Assembly: GCA_016709725.1 (NCBI GenBank) | Contig: JADJMG010000001.1 | Span: forward strand, 62,001-126,000 | Reading direction: 5' to 3' | Length of the DNA: 64,000 nucleotides | DNA from: Bacteroidota bacterium | Lineage (GTDB): Bacteria > Bacteroidota > Bacteroidia > AKYH767-A > OLB10 | In this document: one piece after another, positions 35,370 to 44,731 of the stretch | Layout of the letters: every line of letters begins with the position of its first letter | Position numbering within the stretch: position 1 is the first letter of the stretch | Made by a program: the position numbers and the translations under genes | Notes under the pieces: model-generated | What the model saw: the letters and a program-made list of their open reading frames with translations, nothing else | Told to the model about the DNA's origin: nothing | The model's database searches: none

Positions 35370-37338
35370 TTATATAGTTAAATTACCATGAGCAATGATA
35401 CGACAACCTTTACCGCGAGAAGTTTGAATCTCGCAAATATTCCCATGTTGCGACATACGCTGCTGCATATTAAGTAGTCCATTCCCGAAACGGTGGTCTT
35501 CCGTATTCATTTCAAACCCTTTTCCATCATCAGAAATTTCCAAATTGAAACGATTATTATCAATAGAGAACTTTATAAATACATTCTTAGCTTCTGAATA
35601 CTTCAAGATATTATGAAGAGCTTCTTTCATCACAAGGTAAATATTCCTTTTGATTTCAGGATGAACTTCTACATTGGCTCCCGCATTTGGAAAATCGAAA
35701 ACATACTTGATATCGCTATTTTCTAAAAGCTGATTCGCAGTAGATTTCATATAATTTACTAAACTCCCTACATTATCATTTCCTGGATGAATCGCCCATA
35801 CTATTTCGCTGAGCGAAGTACTCACCCCTTTTGAATACTCCATCACTTTTCAAGAGCATCTGATACAGAAGAATCGGTTGTTTTTTTTCGTGTGATATCA
35901 CTCAACAAAGTGATCTTGGTTAGGCCACTTCCTATGTCATCGTGTATATCACGAGCAATTCGAACTCTTACCTGGTGTGCTTCGCGTTGCTTTTCGGTTT
36001 CAACCAACTCATGTTGCGTTAGCTTTAGTGCAGCGTTGGCAGATTCCAATGCCGCATTTTTTCAGCGAGTGCTTGACTATATCGACCTCTTTCCCTGTAG
36101 CGTTGAAAGATAACGACTACAATCAATAATAAAAGGATACAAATTGCAATCGAGAAATTTCTCAGTTGCACTAACCTCTTCTGTTCTGCGCTTGCAATAG
36201 AGCGTTCAAAGTTAAAATCAAAATCCATTTGTGCTCGAGTCAGTGCTTGTGCTTTACTTACATTTACATCTGTTGAATATTCATTGAAGGCAGAGTCAAT
36301 CGTTTTGAGCGCATCTTCTGAAGCACCTTCCGCAGCCAAAATCAAGCTTAAATATTTATGAATATTATAATCATCTTCCTTTACGTCCGATTGTCTGGCT
36401 AATTCCATTGCCTCCGTAAGGAGCTGTTTTGCTTCAACAATTCGTCGGTCTTTTAAGTAAATAATAGCCTGATAAGTATTGTAAGTCATGATATGCTCTG
36501 GAAAACCAAGTGCATGTACCCTTTCTTTAGAAAGCTCCAGATATTTTCGAGCAGAATCAAATTCATGGAAGTAAACAAATATCTCGATAATATCGAGGGT
36601 GGCACCACTTAATAATGGCAAATATCCTGTCTCTTCATAAAGATTGTATACTTTTTTCTTCCAATAATAGGAGCTATCATAATCTACTTTCTTATCAAAA
36701 TAATACGATCCATAGATTGCTAATGCACCACCAATAGCATTTTTATTATCGGTATTTTTTAGAATGGAATAGGCTTCCTGTGCATAAGCAAACGCTTTAT
36801 CGTAATCTTCTAGCTCACGGTGACAAGAAGCTATGTACGACAACGCCGTTCCCGTTTCTTTGATGTTATTTAGTTCACGTGCTTTACTTAGATACTTATG
36901 AAAGAATTTTGTTTGGCTGATATAATCATCCTTATCAAAATATGAAATGCCAATGTTCTTATAAAAAATCATTTCATATTTATTCAGAATCTTTAGTTTG
37001 TCTTTATCTTCTGTGGTCTTCTTGAGTTGAATCACTGTATTTAGACCCAAATCAGCGTACTTTCGCATGGAGTCTGATTCTCCCAATTGATAGAATTCAG
37101 CACAGACATACCAGAGATCGACAAGATACGCAGTGTCTTTTTCAAGAAATTTACTTTGTGGTTGAAAAGCATGAACACGTGCTAATAGACTATCCACTTT
37201 TCCATCTGCCGCCGCAAGGAAGTTGGATGTAAAACACAAAAGCAGAAGTAACCTGAATAGAATGGAATTATTTTTCAAACCAGAATCCTTTCTGTGAATA
37301 GCCATAACTGTTAGAAATAGTAACACCTTTTTTCGCAT
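35370..37338 (-). CDS. TPR-containing sensor histidine kinase (two frame breaks)
   Basis: About 656 residues with two bases restored. A signal-like segment (FRLLLLLCFTSNFLAAADG) is followed by TPR-type helical repeats in the periplasm (about 50-380: KNIGISYFDKDDY, SYIASCHRELEDYDKAFAYA, YNTYQAIIYLKDRRI). One membrane helix (FSIAICILLLLIVVVIF), a coiled coil, and a HisKA_3 domain with the phospho-His in RIARDIHDDIGSGLTKI come next. The ATPase domain has KEALHNILKYS, ISDDGKGFEM and GNGLLNMQQRM. Breaks are in an A run near 36052-36058 (restores AEKNAALESANAA) and near 35847 (restores ALEKVMEYS). The family senses unknown cues through the TPR region. The partner regulator follows. Confidence 0.88.
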
Positions 37339-37401
37339 ATGATTTACAAGGATGAATTAAAAGTAGAAAATAATTAATGATTCTGCCTAAAATTACTAAA
37401 T

Positions 37402-38928
37402 TTAAGGACGTATTATTTTTAGTGGGTGAGTATTACTTATTTCGTCTATGATGACTTCCAAGAGATAGGACCCTTCCTGAATGTCAGAAACAGAAAAAGA
37501 CGCAAGTCCTGCATAGACATTCGAAGTTTTCTGCATTATCTTCTTCCCGGTTAAATCATAAATAACATATTGGAATTGACCATCCTTCTCAAAACTAAAA
37601 TTAACAATTTCAGAGGCAGGATTCGGAAAAACACGTATTGTTTTTGATTGCCCTGAAGATTGTATGGCAATGTTTTTTGAGAACGTAAATTGACCGTCGA
37701 AGTCAACCTGTTTCAAACGATAATAAGTGATCTCGTAAGGTGTGTATTCATCTATAAAAGTATAATTGAGAAATGTTGAGGAGTTTCCTGCACCATCACG
37801 AATTCCAACGTCTATAAAATCATTGCCGTTATTGCTGCGCTGTACAACAAAATAGTCATTGTTCGCTTCAGTGAGCGTGGACCATTCACATTTAACATGA
37901 CGATTACTCGTTAGTTTTGCATCAAATGAAAGAAGTGTTACAGGTAATGGTGTAGCATTCATTGCGAGTGCCCATGATTTTCCAGCAAGTATTCCGGGCG
38001 ATAAAGGCAAGACACCGGGTACAAAAACTTGTTGCATGGTTGGATTGGTTTGTCCTACCGAAGGCAATTGCCATCCTGAATTTAAAGTATTCCAAGGCTG
38101 CGCTCTCATATTCGTATTTCCATTTGCAGCATTCTCACTGGGTGCAAATTTAAAATAGTAGCTACTTGTGCCAGTATGCTCAATATGCCAGAACCGATCA
38201 ACGGTATTCGCACTATTATCCGTTCCAGTTGTATTGTTTACATGATTGATTGCAACGGGAGAAAATGGAAACGGTGTATTATTGGGTAAGGTTTGATACG
38301 TTGAAACCCGTAATGAACCTACTTGAAATCCTGTTGGAGGGGAAGAAGTAAAGCTGAATGAAACATCTTCACCCGCATTATTTCCGAATGGGATCGTATG
38401 CAGGTTAGCTCCAACATTAACCCACCAAACTTTTGCAGCATTAGATGGATCTTCACTTAGAATAAATCCTGTGGTACGTTGTATTCCACCAGGAACCGGA
38501 TTATAAACAGAGAGCATATTGGATTTCAACGAGAAGATAGCGTTAGTGAGGTTCAATACGCCGTTGTATGGAGAAGAAGATCCACCAACACCTGTATTAA
38601 CATTCATAATTTTAGTTCCATTTTGCATGGTTAGGTGATAAAAAGTTGTAGAAAAGCTCCCTAGAATTTGTTGAATATTTCCGTTCAATAGCACTTCACC
38701 TTTACTACTGTTGAAGAGATTTACTCCGGCGTTATTGATCCAGTTTCCGGTAAGTGAAATTGTACCTGAGTTCTCCACGATGGAAGTTCCCGTAAATACA
38801 ACATCGCCCTTTACCGTTAATGTTGCTCCGGAAGAAATGGTTAACAGTAGATTACTGCCCACCATCAACTGCGCAAATGATTGATAATCAAAGAATATTA
38901 CCAGAAATGCAACAAACCACCTTTTCAT
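37402..38928 (-). CDS. T9SS type A sorting-domain secreted protein
   Basis: Secreted protein of 508 residues, intact. After a signal peptide (MKRWFVAFLVIFFDYQSFAQ) comes a region of repeated beta strands like an adhesin or polymorphic right-handed helix (LLLTISSGATLTVKGDVVF, GTISLTGNWINNAG, GEVLLNGNIQQILG). The middle part is unassigned, then an immunoglobulin-like region LLSFDAKLTSNRHVKCEWST with EANNDYFVVQRSNNG. The end is a type A sorting domain: IRVFPNPASEIVNF, YDLTGKKIMQ, IQEGSYLLEVI. The promoter box is 4 bases before its ATG. It lies just upstream of the histidine kinase on the same strand. Confidence 0.82.
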   Translation of the reverse strand: MKRWFVAFLVIFFDYQSFAQLMVGSNLLLTISSGATLTVKGDVVFTGTSIVENSGTISLTGNWINNAGVNLFNSSKGEVLLNGNIQQILGSFSTTFYHLTMQNGTKIMNVNTGVGGSSSPYNGVLNLTNAIFSLKSNMLSVYNPVPGGIQRTTGFILSEDPSNAAKVWWVNVGANLHTIPFGNNAGEDVSFSFTSSPPTGFQVGSLRVSTYQTLPNNTPFPFSPVAINHVNNTTGTDNSANTVDRFWHIEHTGTSSYYFKFAPSENAANGNTNMRAQPWNTLNSGWQLPSVGQTNPTMQQVFVPGVLPLSPGILAGKSWALAMNATPLPVTLLSFDAKLTSNRHVKCEWSTLTEANNDYFVVQRSNNGNDFIDVGIRDGAGNSSTFLNYTFIDEYTPYEITYYRLKQVDFDGQFTFSKNIAIQSSGQSKTIRVFPNPASEIVNFSFEKDGQFQYVIYDLTGKKIMQKTSNVYAGLASFSVSDIQEGSYLLEVIIDEISNTHPLKIIRP

Positions 38929-38932
38929 CTCA

Positions 38933-38940
38933 CAAAATTA
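38933..38940 (-). promoter_or_regulatory. -7 promoter box TAATTTTG, start codon 4 bases away
   Basis: Exact TAnnTTTG match on the minus strand; TGAG then ATG at 38928. A leaderless transcript is predicted. Confidence 0.6.
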
Positions 38941-39002
38941 GATTAGACCACAGTACTATAAAATACTACTTTAGTGGAAGCAAGATAATATGATGTTTAA
39001 TG

Positions 39003-39015
39003 AGCAATTAGTTAG
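39003..39015 (+). repeat. Junction motif AGCAATTAGTTAG
   Basis: Identical over 13 bases to the copy at 32598-32610. It lies 26 bases before the start of the next plus-strand gene. Confidence 0.55.
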
Positions 39016-39041
39016 AGGTAGGTTAAAAACACAATAATTAA

Positions 39042-39554
39042 ATGATAGCCTCAAACTCAATTTCAATTTCTTTGTTCGACCTCTCAATTGCGTTAGGGTT
39101 CATTGGGTTCGCTTTAATGTTTTATACACTCAGCATAAATAAAAAAGCAATTGGCAAGTTAACAGGTGTTGGCTTTCTGCTATTTAGTCAACTTTTTATC
39201 TACATTTTTATATCTATATTTTCAGGCATTGATGATATAAATAGCAAACGAAAGAAAGTAAGAGAAGTACTAGCAAGATCTGACGTTAAAGTTATCTTCA
39301 ATGGCAAATTGTTGGATACTGTAAAAACTAAAGAAGTAGTTACGGCTTTAATGACAATTGATAATATTAATGCTCATCATTCACACCCGCTACACGTTAA
39401 ACCGATTCAACTAATTTCTTTAAAGGACACCTTAAATCTAGAAATTGGACAAGATTCAGATGATTCAACAGAATACTGGATTTTCTCAGGTAAAAATGAA
39501 ACAAATGAAATTGGAAGAATTAGGACATTTTTAGAATTTAAGAATGGACTTTAA
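39042..39554 (+). CDS. Hypothetical membrane protein (170 residues)
   Basis: I do not recognise a family. Two hydrophobic helices at the N-terminus (LSIALGFIGFALMFYTLSI; LTGVGFLLFSQLFIYIFISIF) are followed by a soluble domain of about 110 residues with mixed strands and helices (KVIFNGKLLDTVKTKEVVTAL, HPLHVKPIQLISLKDTLNLE, YWIFSGKNETNEIGRI). The soluble part resembles a small binding domain. It is a single gene with a junction motif just upstream and a partial one 41 bases after its stop. Function unknown. Confidence 0.55.
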   Translation: MIASNSISISLFDLSIALGFIGFALMFYTLSINKKAIGKLTGVGFLLFSQLFIYIFISIFSGIDDINSKRKKVREVLARSDVKVIFNGKLLDTVKTKEVVTALMTIDNINAHHSHPLHVKPIQLISLKDTLNLEIGQDSDDSTEYWIFSGKNETNEIGRIRTFLEFKNGL

Positions 39555-39703
39555 GTATAGCAAACCTAGCAAAAAGACAGGGCAAACTCTAAACGCAATT
39601 AGTGATTTGCAAAGAGAATTATTGTAAATTTACAAATATGAATTCTCAGAAAGTTTGTTCTTGGAATGCTTTCCATTCTTACCCAAGGAAAGGCATGAAT
39701 TAT

Positions 39704-39759
39704 AAACTTGCTAGCTGCTGGCAAGTTTTTATCAGATAGCAAATAGTTAATTGCAACTT
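39704..39759 (+). repeat. Hairpin plus junction motif copy (AACTTGCTAGC / TATCAGATAGCAAATAGTTA)
   Basis: AACTTGCTAGC, a single T, then GCTGGCAAGTT form an 11-bp stem with one mismatch, the same one-base-centre layout as the G+C-rich palindromes. TATCAGATAGCAAATAGTTA follows at 39730-39749. The next gene starts at 39799. Confidence 0.6.
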
Positions 39760-39798
39760 TACGAGCAAACCGTACTAACAACTAACAGATAGAAAAAA

Positions 39799-40187
39799 AT
39801 GATAGACATTTTTGCAAAATGGACAATTATAGTTTTCGGACTTTTCTTTATTTGCGTTGGACTTTTAATGCTCACCAAACCCAAAAAGCAAACGCCATTC
39901 TACGAAAAGCAGGTAGTACAAATTTTATTAACTATGCCGAAATAACAATTAGAATAATTCCAGCAGTTGGGCTTATTTTAGCTGCTGATAATTCAAAATT
40001 TCCAGAGATATTTAAAATATTTGGTTGGTTTATGTTGCTTACCTCTTTAGTTTTGTATTTTGTGCCGAGACAACTACATCATAATTTTTCAGTGAAAGCG
40101 GCTGAAATTTTAAAGGCATCCTATTTTCAATTAATTTCGCCATTCGCTTTTATAATTGGAATTTGGTTAATTTATAGTATAATTTAA
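39799..40187 (+). CDS. Small integral membrane protein before nhaA (one frame break)
   Basis: With one A added in the AAAAA run near 39892-39896 the product is 129 residues: MIDIFAKWTIIVFGLFFICV (first helix), KPKKANAILRKAGSTNFIN, ITIRIIPAVGLILAADN, and two more hydrophobic helices (FGWFMLLTSLVLYFV; SPFAFIIGIWLIYSII). An in-frame ATG at 39819 belongs to a shifted frame and is not the start. It ends two bases before nhaA and is probably co-translated. Family not recognised; a small accessory membrane protein is likely. Confidence 0.6.
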
Positions 40188-40189
40188 GA

Positions 40190-41336
40190 ATGAAAGCAAC
40201 TAAATTATTTAAAGATTTTTTTGAAAGTGAAAAGGCAGGTGGACTTGTTTTAATTGCTTGCACAATATTGTCACTTATACTTGCCAACTCAAATTTTGGA
40301 ACAAATTATCACGATTTTTTTCAAACCAAATTTGCAGGAATTTCAGTAGAACATTGGATAAATGACGGACTAATGTCTATTTTCTTTTTGCTCATTGGTT
40401 TAGAGTTAGAGAGAGAAATTTATCAAGGGGAACTTTCAAATATTAAAGACGCTTTATTGCCCATTTTTGGAGCATTAGGTGGAATGTTTGTCCCAGCAAG
40501 TATTTTTTTATTATTCTGGAACTGCAACCCAATCAGGTGCAGGAATTCCAATGGCGACAGACATTGCTTTTGCGTTGGGGATCTTATCATTGTTAGGCAA
40601 CAGAGTGCCGACTTCATTAAAAGTATTCTTAACTGCATTAGCCGTTATTGACGATGTGGGAGCAATTATTATTATTGCCATTTTCTATACCAAAACATTA
40701 CTTTGGACAAACTTATTTATCGCATTAGGTATTTTCGCTTTGCTTTTGGTATTCAATAGAACGAAAGTGAGAAGTCTAATTCCTTATTCAATCGGCGGAG
40801 TTGCCATGTGGTATTTTATGCTTCACTCAGGAGTTCACGCTACCATTACTGGAGTTTTATTGGCTTTTGCCATTCCATTTAGAAACGGAGACGAAAAATC
40901 CACTTCTTATATTTTGCAACACTATTTACACAAACCCGTTGCATTTATCATTTTACCAATATTTGCATTAGCCAACACCGCCATAATTTTTAATGGCAAC
41001 ATTGCACAAACATTGACAGAAAACAATAGTATAGGAATTGCATTAGGACTCATAGTGGGCAAACCTTTGGGCATCTTTATTTTGACATTTTTAGCAGTAA
41101 CTTTTGGACTTTGCAAACTGCCGACAGACCTAAATTGGAAATCAATTTTTGGTGTTGGACTTTTAGCAGGTATAGGATTTACAATGTCAATTTTTGTAAC
41201 GCTGCTTGCTTTCGACAACGAAACAATAATAAACAACTCGAAATTAGTAATCTTAATTTCGTCTTTGACAGCAGGACTTTTAGGATTTCTGACTTTGAAA
41301 GTAACTTTAAAAACAGAATCGAATGACGAAAACTGA
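40190..41336 (+). CDS. nhaA: Na+/H+ antiporter NhaA (one frame break)
   Basis: Exchanges external protons for cytoplasmic sodium, for salt and alkaline tolerance. About 381 residues in the inner membrane. N-terminal part: FFESEKAGGLVLIACTILSL, INDGLMSIFFLLIGLELERE. Second part: GIPMATDIAFALGILSLLG, then the essential Asp pair in ALAVIDDVGAIII, and GVLLAFAIPF. The break is in the seven-T run at 40503-40509; removing one T gives a continuous frame through SGTATQSGAGIP. It forms a pair with the small membrane protein upstream and lies between two junction motifs, as if both were one cassette. Confidence 0.9.
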
Positions 41337-41350
41337 AATAAGATCAGCTG

Positions 41351-41494
41351 ATAACACGGGTAGCCGCTGCACATCCACTATTCTAAAAATAAATCAGAAT
41401 TATGAACCTACCTACAGGTAAACCAGCCTGCTGCAGGCTGGCCTTTCTACTGAAGGCAGATTCCTATCGAATAGCAATAAGTTAGCAGTTATTG
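41351..41494 (+). repeat. Cassette-junction-like region: ATAACAC, palindrome, TATCGAATAGCAATAAGTTAGC
   Basis: It starts 15 bases after the nhaA stop with ATAACACGGG. It contains the palindrome CCAGCCTGC-T-GCAGGCTGG (41423-41441) and ends with a 30-base motif (41465-41494) that includes GTTAG at 41481-41485. The CPBP gene starts 63 bases farther on. Confidence 0.55.
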
Positions 41495-41548
41495 CAAAGC
41501 GACCCGAAAATCAATAAGAAACAGTTTGAACATGTAATAATTTAAGAA

Positions 41549-42388
41549 ATGAAAGATATTAAAGACAACTTTCAAATATTGGTTATAATGACCTTGATAA
41601 ATTTTGTTGTATTATGGAATTACATTTCAAACAATAAGACTTTACATGGAATCGGTTATTTTATATTTTTCTATGTTTCCATTCTTACCATTCATTTTTT
41701 CACAAAAAGAAACCCAGCGAAAAACGAAATTGAAGTAAAAGAACCTAAAAAAGAACTATCCGTAGCCATTTTTTTTGCGGTTGTAGGTATGCTATTTTTG
41801 ACATTAAATTTTATGTTGAAAGCAAATACAATTCCTGATAAATTATATACAAGAATTCCGATAGGTTTAGGTAGCATTATCTTTGCGATGCCACTTGGTA
41901 TTTTTGTTTATTTATTGATTAAACGATATAAGATAATGAGTCTTGGTTTAACAACTCAACCAATAATAAGCATTATACTTGGTCTAATTATTTGGGGATT
42001 AACTGGTTTTTTTGCATATTTTTTTAACAAGGAAGGAATACTTTGGGCAAGAGCCTATGAAGAACTTGGAGGGATCCTTGGTATAATAGTTCAGGGTGTA
42101 ATTGGTGCAGCGTTGTTTGAAGAATTTAGTCGATTTGTAATTCAATCAAGATTTGAGAGGGTTTTTAAGACAAATGGAATAAATATTTTATTCGCAACTA
42201 CAATATGGGCTTTTATGCATTTTCCTGTGACATTTTTTAATGGAAGTGAATTATCTGGAACATTGGTATATTGTATTCAAATAATTCCAATTGGCTTTAT
42301 TTGGGGTTATTTGACACAAAGAACAAAATCCATTGTTCCTGCGACATTAGTTCACGGAATGAATCTCTGGGGATTTCAAAATGGTTGA
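41549..42388 (+). CDS. CPBP-family intramembrane glutamic protease
   Basis: Rce1/CAAX-type membrane protease of 279 residues with about eight membrane helices. The catalytic motifs are visible in the C-terminal half: the Glu-Glu pair and Arg in LFEEFSRFVIQSR, the His of FMHFPVTFF, and the final HGMNLWGF. The family cleaves in membranes; bacterial members are linked to bacteriocin self-immunity and processing, but no such peptide gene is seen here. It stands alone, with cassette-like motifs on both sides. Confidence 0.82.
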   Translation: MKDIKDNFQILVIMTLINFVVLWNYISNNKTLHGIGYFIFFYVSILTIHFFTKRNPAKNEIEVKEPKKELSVAIFFAVVGMLFLTLNFMLKANTIPDKLYTRIPIGLGSIIFAMPLGIFVYLLIKRYKIMSLGLTTQPIISIILGLIIWGLTGFFAYFFNKEGILWARAYEELGGILGIIVQGVIGAALFEEFSRFVIQSRFERVFKTNGINILFATTIWAFMHFPVTFFNGSELSGTLVYCIQIIPIGFIWGYLTQRTKSIVPATLVHGMNLWGFQNG

Positions 42389-42402
42389 CAGAAAACTAAA
42401 GC

Positions 42403-42471
42403 AATAACCCCTTAAGTTTGGCAATAAGGCGGCATGCTTGGGCGACACAGCAGCTTCAAACTGACAGTTAG
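42403..42471 (+). repeat. attC-like element between CPBP and SdiA-regulated genes
   Basis: AATAACC at the left, AGTTTG (42415-42420) paired with CAAACT (42457-42462) around a G+C-rich centre, and GTTAG at 42467-42471. It is about 70 bases long; the size and symmetry fit an attC site better than the other copies do. The next start codon is 38 bases beyond. Confidence 0.5.
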
Positions 42472-42509
42472 AAAAAAACATACCCAATAAAAACTATCAT
42501 AAAAAAGTC

Positions 42510-43373
42510 ATGAAAAATTTATTTCCAATAGTTCTCTTTTGTTTTTTTGTTAGTACAGCTAGTGCGCAATCAAAATTCAACTATGACCTTAATAAACCTG
42601 TAGTGCAATATCATCTCCCTGAGATACTCAACGAAATTTCAGGACTAACCGATATTGACTCTACACAGGTTGCTTGCGTTCAAGATGAATTAGGGATCAT
42701 ATTCATTTATGATTTCAGAAGTGGTAAAATAGTTTCGCAACATCGTTTTGACAGCATTGGTGATTTTGAAGGATTGACCTATACAAAGAATGCACTTTAC
42801 ATTCTAAGAAGTGATGGGCGTTTATCGGAATGGAATCATTTTCCATCAAACAGGATTTCACTCAACCATTACCAATTGTCATTGCTAACCTCCAACAACG
42901 AAGGACTTTGTTTTGACCAACATCATAACCGATTACTCATCGCTGCCAAAAGCAAGCCTCTTAATAAAGTGGAGAAATCAGAAAGATTTATTTATGCGTT
43001 TGACTTAGCAACAAAAAAATTACAGGAAAAACCTTTATACAGTCTCAATGTTGAATACCTAGCAGAAAAAGCAAGAAGTTTTCATATTCAGCAGACAGAC
43101 ACAAATGCAAAAGGAGCAATTAAACCATTCAATTTCCGACCGGCAAGTCTTGCTGTTCATCCCAAAACCGACGATATTTATATTATCTCTGCTGCTGATA
43201 AATTGCTAATTGTAATGAATAGGAAAGGCGAAGTGATATCCATGAAGTCATTAAATACTGAAATGTTTGCCAAAGCCGAAGGCATTACCTTTCTACATGA
43301 CGGAACCATGATCATCACCAATGAAGCAGCAGGTAAAACGCCAAACTTGTTAGTGTTTGAAATGAAAGAATAA
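42510..43373 (+). CDS. SdiA-regulated-domain secreted protein
   Basis: Exported beta-propeller-type protein of 287 residues: signal peptide (MKNLFPIVLFCFFVSTASAQ), then ILNEISGLTDIDSTQVACVQ, RFDSIGDFEGLTYTKNALYI, SNNEGLCFDQHHNRLLIAAK, RPASLAVHPKTDDIYIISAAD, AEGITFLHDGTMIITNEAAGK. The repeated E-G-L/I-x-(F/Y/V) strands mark the SdiA-regulated (YjiK-like) family. The biochemical role is unknown; homologues sit in the periplasm. Single gene with a cassette-like element upstream and palindromes downstream. Confidence 0.82.
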   Translation: MKNLFPIVLFCFFVSTASAQSKFNYDLNKPVVQYHLPEILNEISGLTDIDSTQVACVQDELGIIFIYDFRSGKIVSQHRFDSIGDFEGLTYTKNALYILRSDGRLSEWNHFPSNRISLNHYQLSLLTSNNEGLCFDQHHNRLLIAAKSKPLNKVEKSERFIYAFDLATKKLQEKPLYSLNVEYLAEKARSFHIQQTDTNAKGAIKPFNFRPASLAVHPKTDDIYIISAADKLLIVMNRKGEVISMKSLNTEMFAKAEGITFLHDGTMIITNEAAGKTPNLLVFEMKE

Positions 43374-43385
43374 CAAACTGTGATA

Positions 43386-43455
43386 CCTGCCTGCAGCAGT
43401 CCGGCAGGCCTGCCTGCTGCAGGCAGGTTCTTATCGAATTGCAATTATCTATAGA
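43386..43455 (+). repeat. Double palindrome CCTGCCTGC / GCAGGCAGG with TATCGAATTGCAAT tail
   Basis: A disrupted copy (CCTGCCTGCAGCAG, TCCGGCAGG) at 43386-43408 is followed by a perfect one, CCTGCCTGC-T-GCAGGCAGG, at 43409-43427. TTATCGAATTGCAATTATC then matches the start of the junction motif. No GTTAG follows before the lipoprotein gene. Confidence 0.7.
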
Positions 43456-43519
43456 CTATAACTTTTAAAAATTTAATCGATAAAATAAATTTAAAAAATA
43501 TAAAATGAAAACATATATA

Positions 43520-43951
43520 ATGAAAAAAGCATTTAACACAATTGCTTTCATGCTTTTTACTATTGTATTAGTAAGTTGCAATCCGAATAACAAAAATGAA
43601 AAGATTGAAAGTTCGACTGTTTCATCTGTTAATGTAATCATACCTGATTCAGTTGTTCAGTTTTTAATAATGTCAGCTTCAAGTGATTTTAAAAATCATC
43701 AGCCACCTACTCCTACTGATTTCCGAAATGTAAAAATTGGCTATTTAGCATCAGATAAGACTGAAAAAATCTATTTGCTGTGTGGTGAATTTCTATCGAA
43801 AGATGAAAATAAATGGGTAGAATTTACAACTATTAAGACATCTGGATACGAGCAATACCTTGGTAAAACACAATATTGTCAAGATGCAATTATGGTTCTA
43901 ACGGATGAAAACTTAACACATGAACTAAAAATAAATTTAAAGAGTAAATAA
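43520..43951 (+). CDS. Hypothetical lipoprotein (143 residues)
   Basis: From the ATG at 43520 it has a lipoprotein signal MKKAFNTIAFMLFTIVLVSC (cleavage before the Cys), a short linker and a small domain: VVQFLIMSASSDFKNHQPPT, VKIGYLASDKTEKIYLLCGE, QYCQDAIMVLTDENLTHELK. The ATG at 43505 adds only five residues before the signal. No named family recognised. It is anchored in a membrane facing the periplasm or surface. Confidence 0.65.
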   Translation: MKKAFNTIAFMLFTIVLVSCNPNNKNEKIESSTVSSVNVIIPDSVVQFLIMSASSDFKNHQPPTPTDFRNVKIGYLASDKTEKIYLLCGEFLSKDENKWVEFTTIKTSGYEQYLGKTQYCQDAIMVLTDENLTHELKINLKSK

Positions 43952-44046
43952 ATATTGAACAGCTTTATAAAGCCAAAAAATTACCACAGGAATAAAATAA
44001 ACTATTTTTATTCAAACGACAACGTTAATCACAATTTATAAAAGCA

Positions 44047-44051
44047 GTTAG
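44047..44051 (+). repeat. GTTAG junction motif before the NTF2-like gene
   Basis: GCAGTTAGCAG, sharing GTTAGCAG with 41481 and 32606; 18 bases before the next ATG. Confidence 0.35.
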
Positions 44052-44069
44052 CAGTAAACTAAAGAAAAA

Positions 44070-44534
44070 ATGAAAAAATTGAATACCATCATTTTGATGA
44101 TATGTTTCACAACATTATCATTAGGACAAAGCTCCATCAAAACTGACGAATCACAGATAAAAGAATTAATTATTGAATCTTTTGACGAAATATGGTCTAA
44201 ATTAGATTCTAAAAACATTGATAAATACTACACAGCGGATTTTCTTCTTTTGGAAAATGGAGAAGTGTGGAATAATGATTCCATTTCAAATTATTTAGAC
44301 AATGCCGCACTAAAAAAACCGACTCCTAATCGAGTGAACTCCATTGAATTTATTGATGTTAAGGTCTTAAATGGAACGGCTTGGGTTGCCTATAAAAACC
44401 AAGCTATATTTTCGCTTGAAAATAAAATAATTAGAAAAGCACAATGGCTGGAAAGTACGACTGCAATTTTAACCCAAAATGGATGGAAATTAGAAATGCT
44501 TCATTCCACTAGGACGAACAATGAATACTATTGA
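44070..44534 (+). CDS. Exported NTF2-like (DUF4440/SnoaL-type) protein
   Basis: Protein of 154 residues with a signal peptide (MKKLNTIILMICFTTLSLGQ) and an NTF2-like cone fold: IKELIIESFDEIWSKLDSKN, KYYTADFLLLENGEVWNND, IEFIDVKVLNGTAWVAYKNQ, KAQWLESTTAILTQNGWKLEM. Such folds bind small hydrophobic ligands or act as simple hydrolases; substrate unknown. Export is unusual for the fold but common for this Bacteroidota group. It is the last plus-strand gene of the cassette-like run; ATAAC overlaps its stop and GTTAG follows at 44573. Confidence 0.75.
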   Translation: MKKLNTIILMICFTTLSLGQSSIKTDESQIKELIIESFDEIWSKLDSKNIDKYYTADFLLLENGEVWNNDSISNYLDNAALKKPTPNRVNSIEFIDVKVLNGTAWVAYKNQAIFSLENKIIRKAQWLESTTAILTQNGWKLEMLHSTRTNNEYY

Positions 44535-44577
44535 TAACAGCTAAGCTATAGTTGGTAGGCAGGTTTTGCATTGTTAG
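44534..44577 (+). repeat. Short cassette-end-like element after the NTF2-like gene
   Basis: ATAACAGCTAAGC at the left, GTTAG at 44573-44577 at the right, 44 bases in all. AGCTAAGCTATAG is weakly self-complementary. The next gene is on the minus strand, so this would be the outer end of the array. Confidence 0.35.
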
Positions 44578-44696
44578 AAAATCGGCATCATCGAATTAAA
44601 ATTTACTGTGGAAATCACACCACGTATTTAGGCCAAAACGTATCACAACCGCTCTATTTCATCTGCAAACTTTAGCAGATTCCACTATTTTTTTGC

Positions 44697-44729
44697 AATT
44701 CTGAATTCTGCATTCTGAATTCTGAATTA
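44697..44729. repeat. Heptamer repeat (GAATTCT)n
   Basis: AATTCT, GAATTCT, GCATTCT, GAATTCT, GAATTA. It lies at the 3' side of the acyl-CoA ligase gene. Same word family as in the pdhA-pdhC gap and at 48.1-48.3 kb. Confidence 0.85.
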
Positions 44730-44731
44730 TT

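Noticed and set aside
39003..44577. Calling the 39-44.6 kb run a proven integron
   Set aside because: No integrase or attI is in the window, GTTAG copies do not meet the strict GTTRRRY core, and a 5-base motif can occur by chance. Kept as a hypothesis only.
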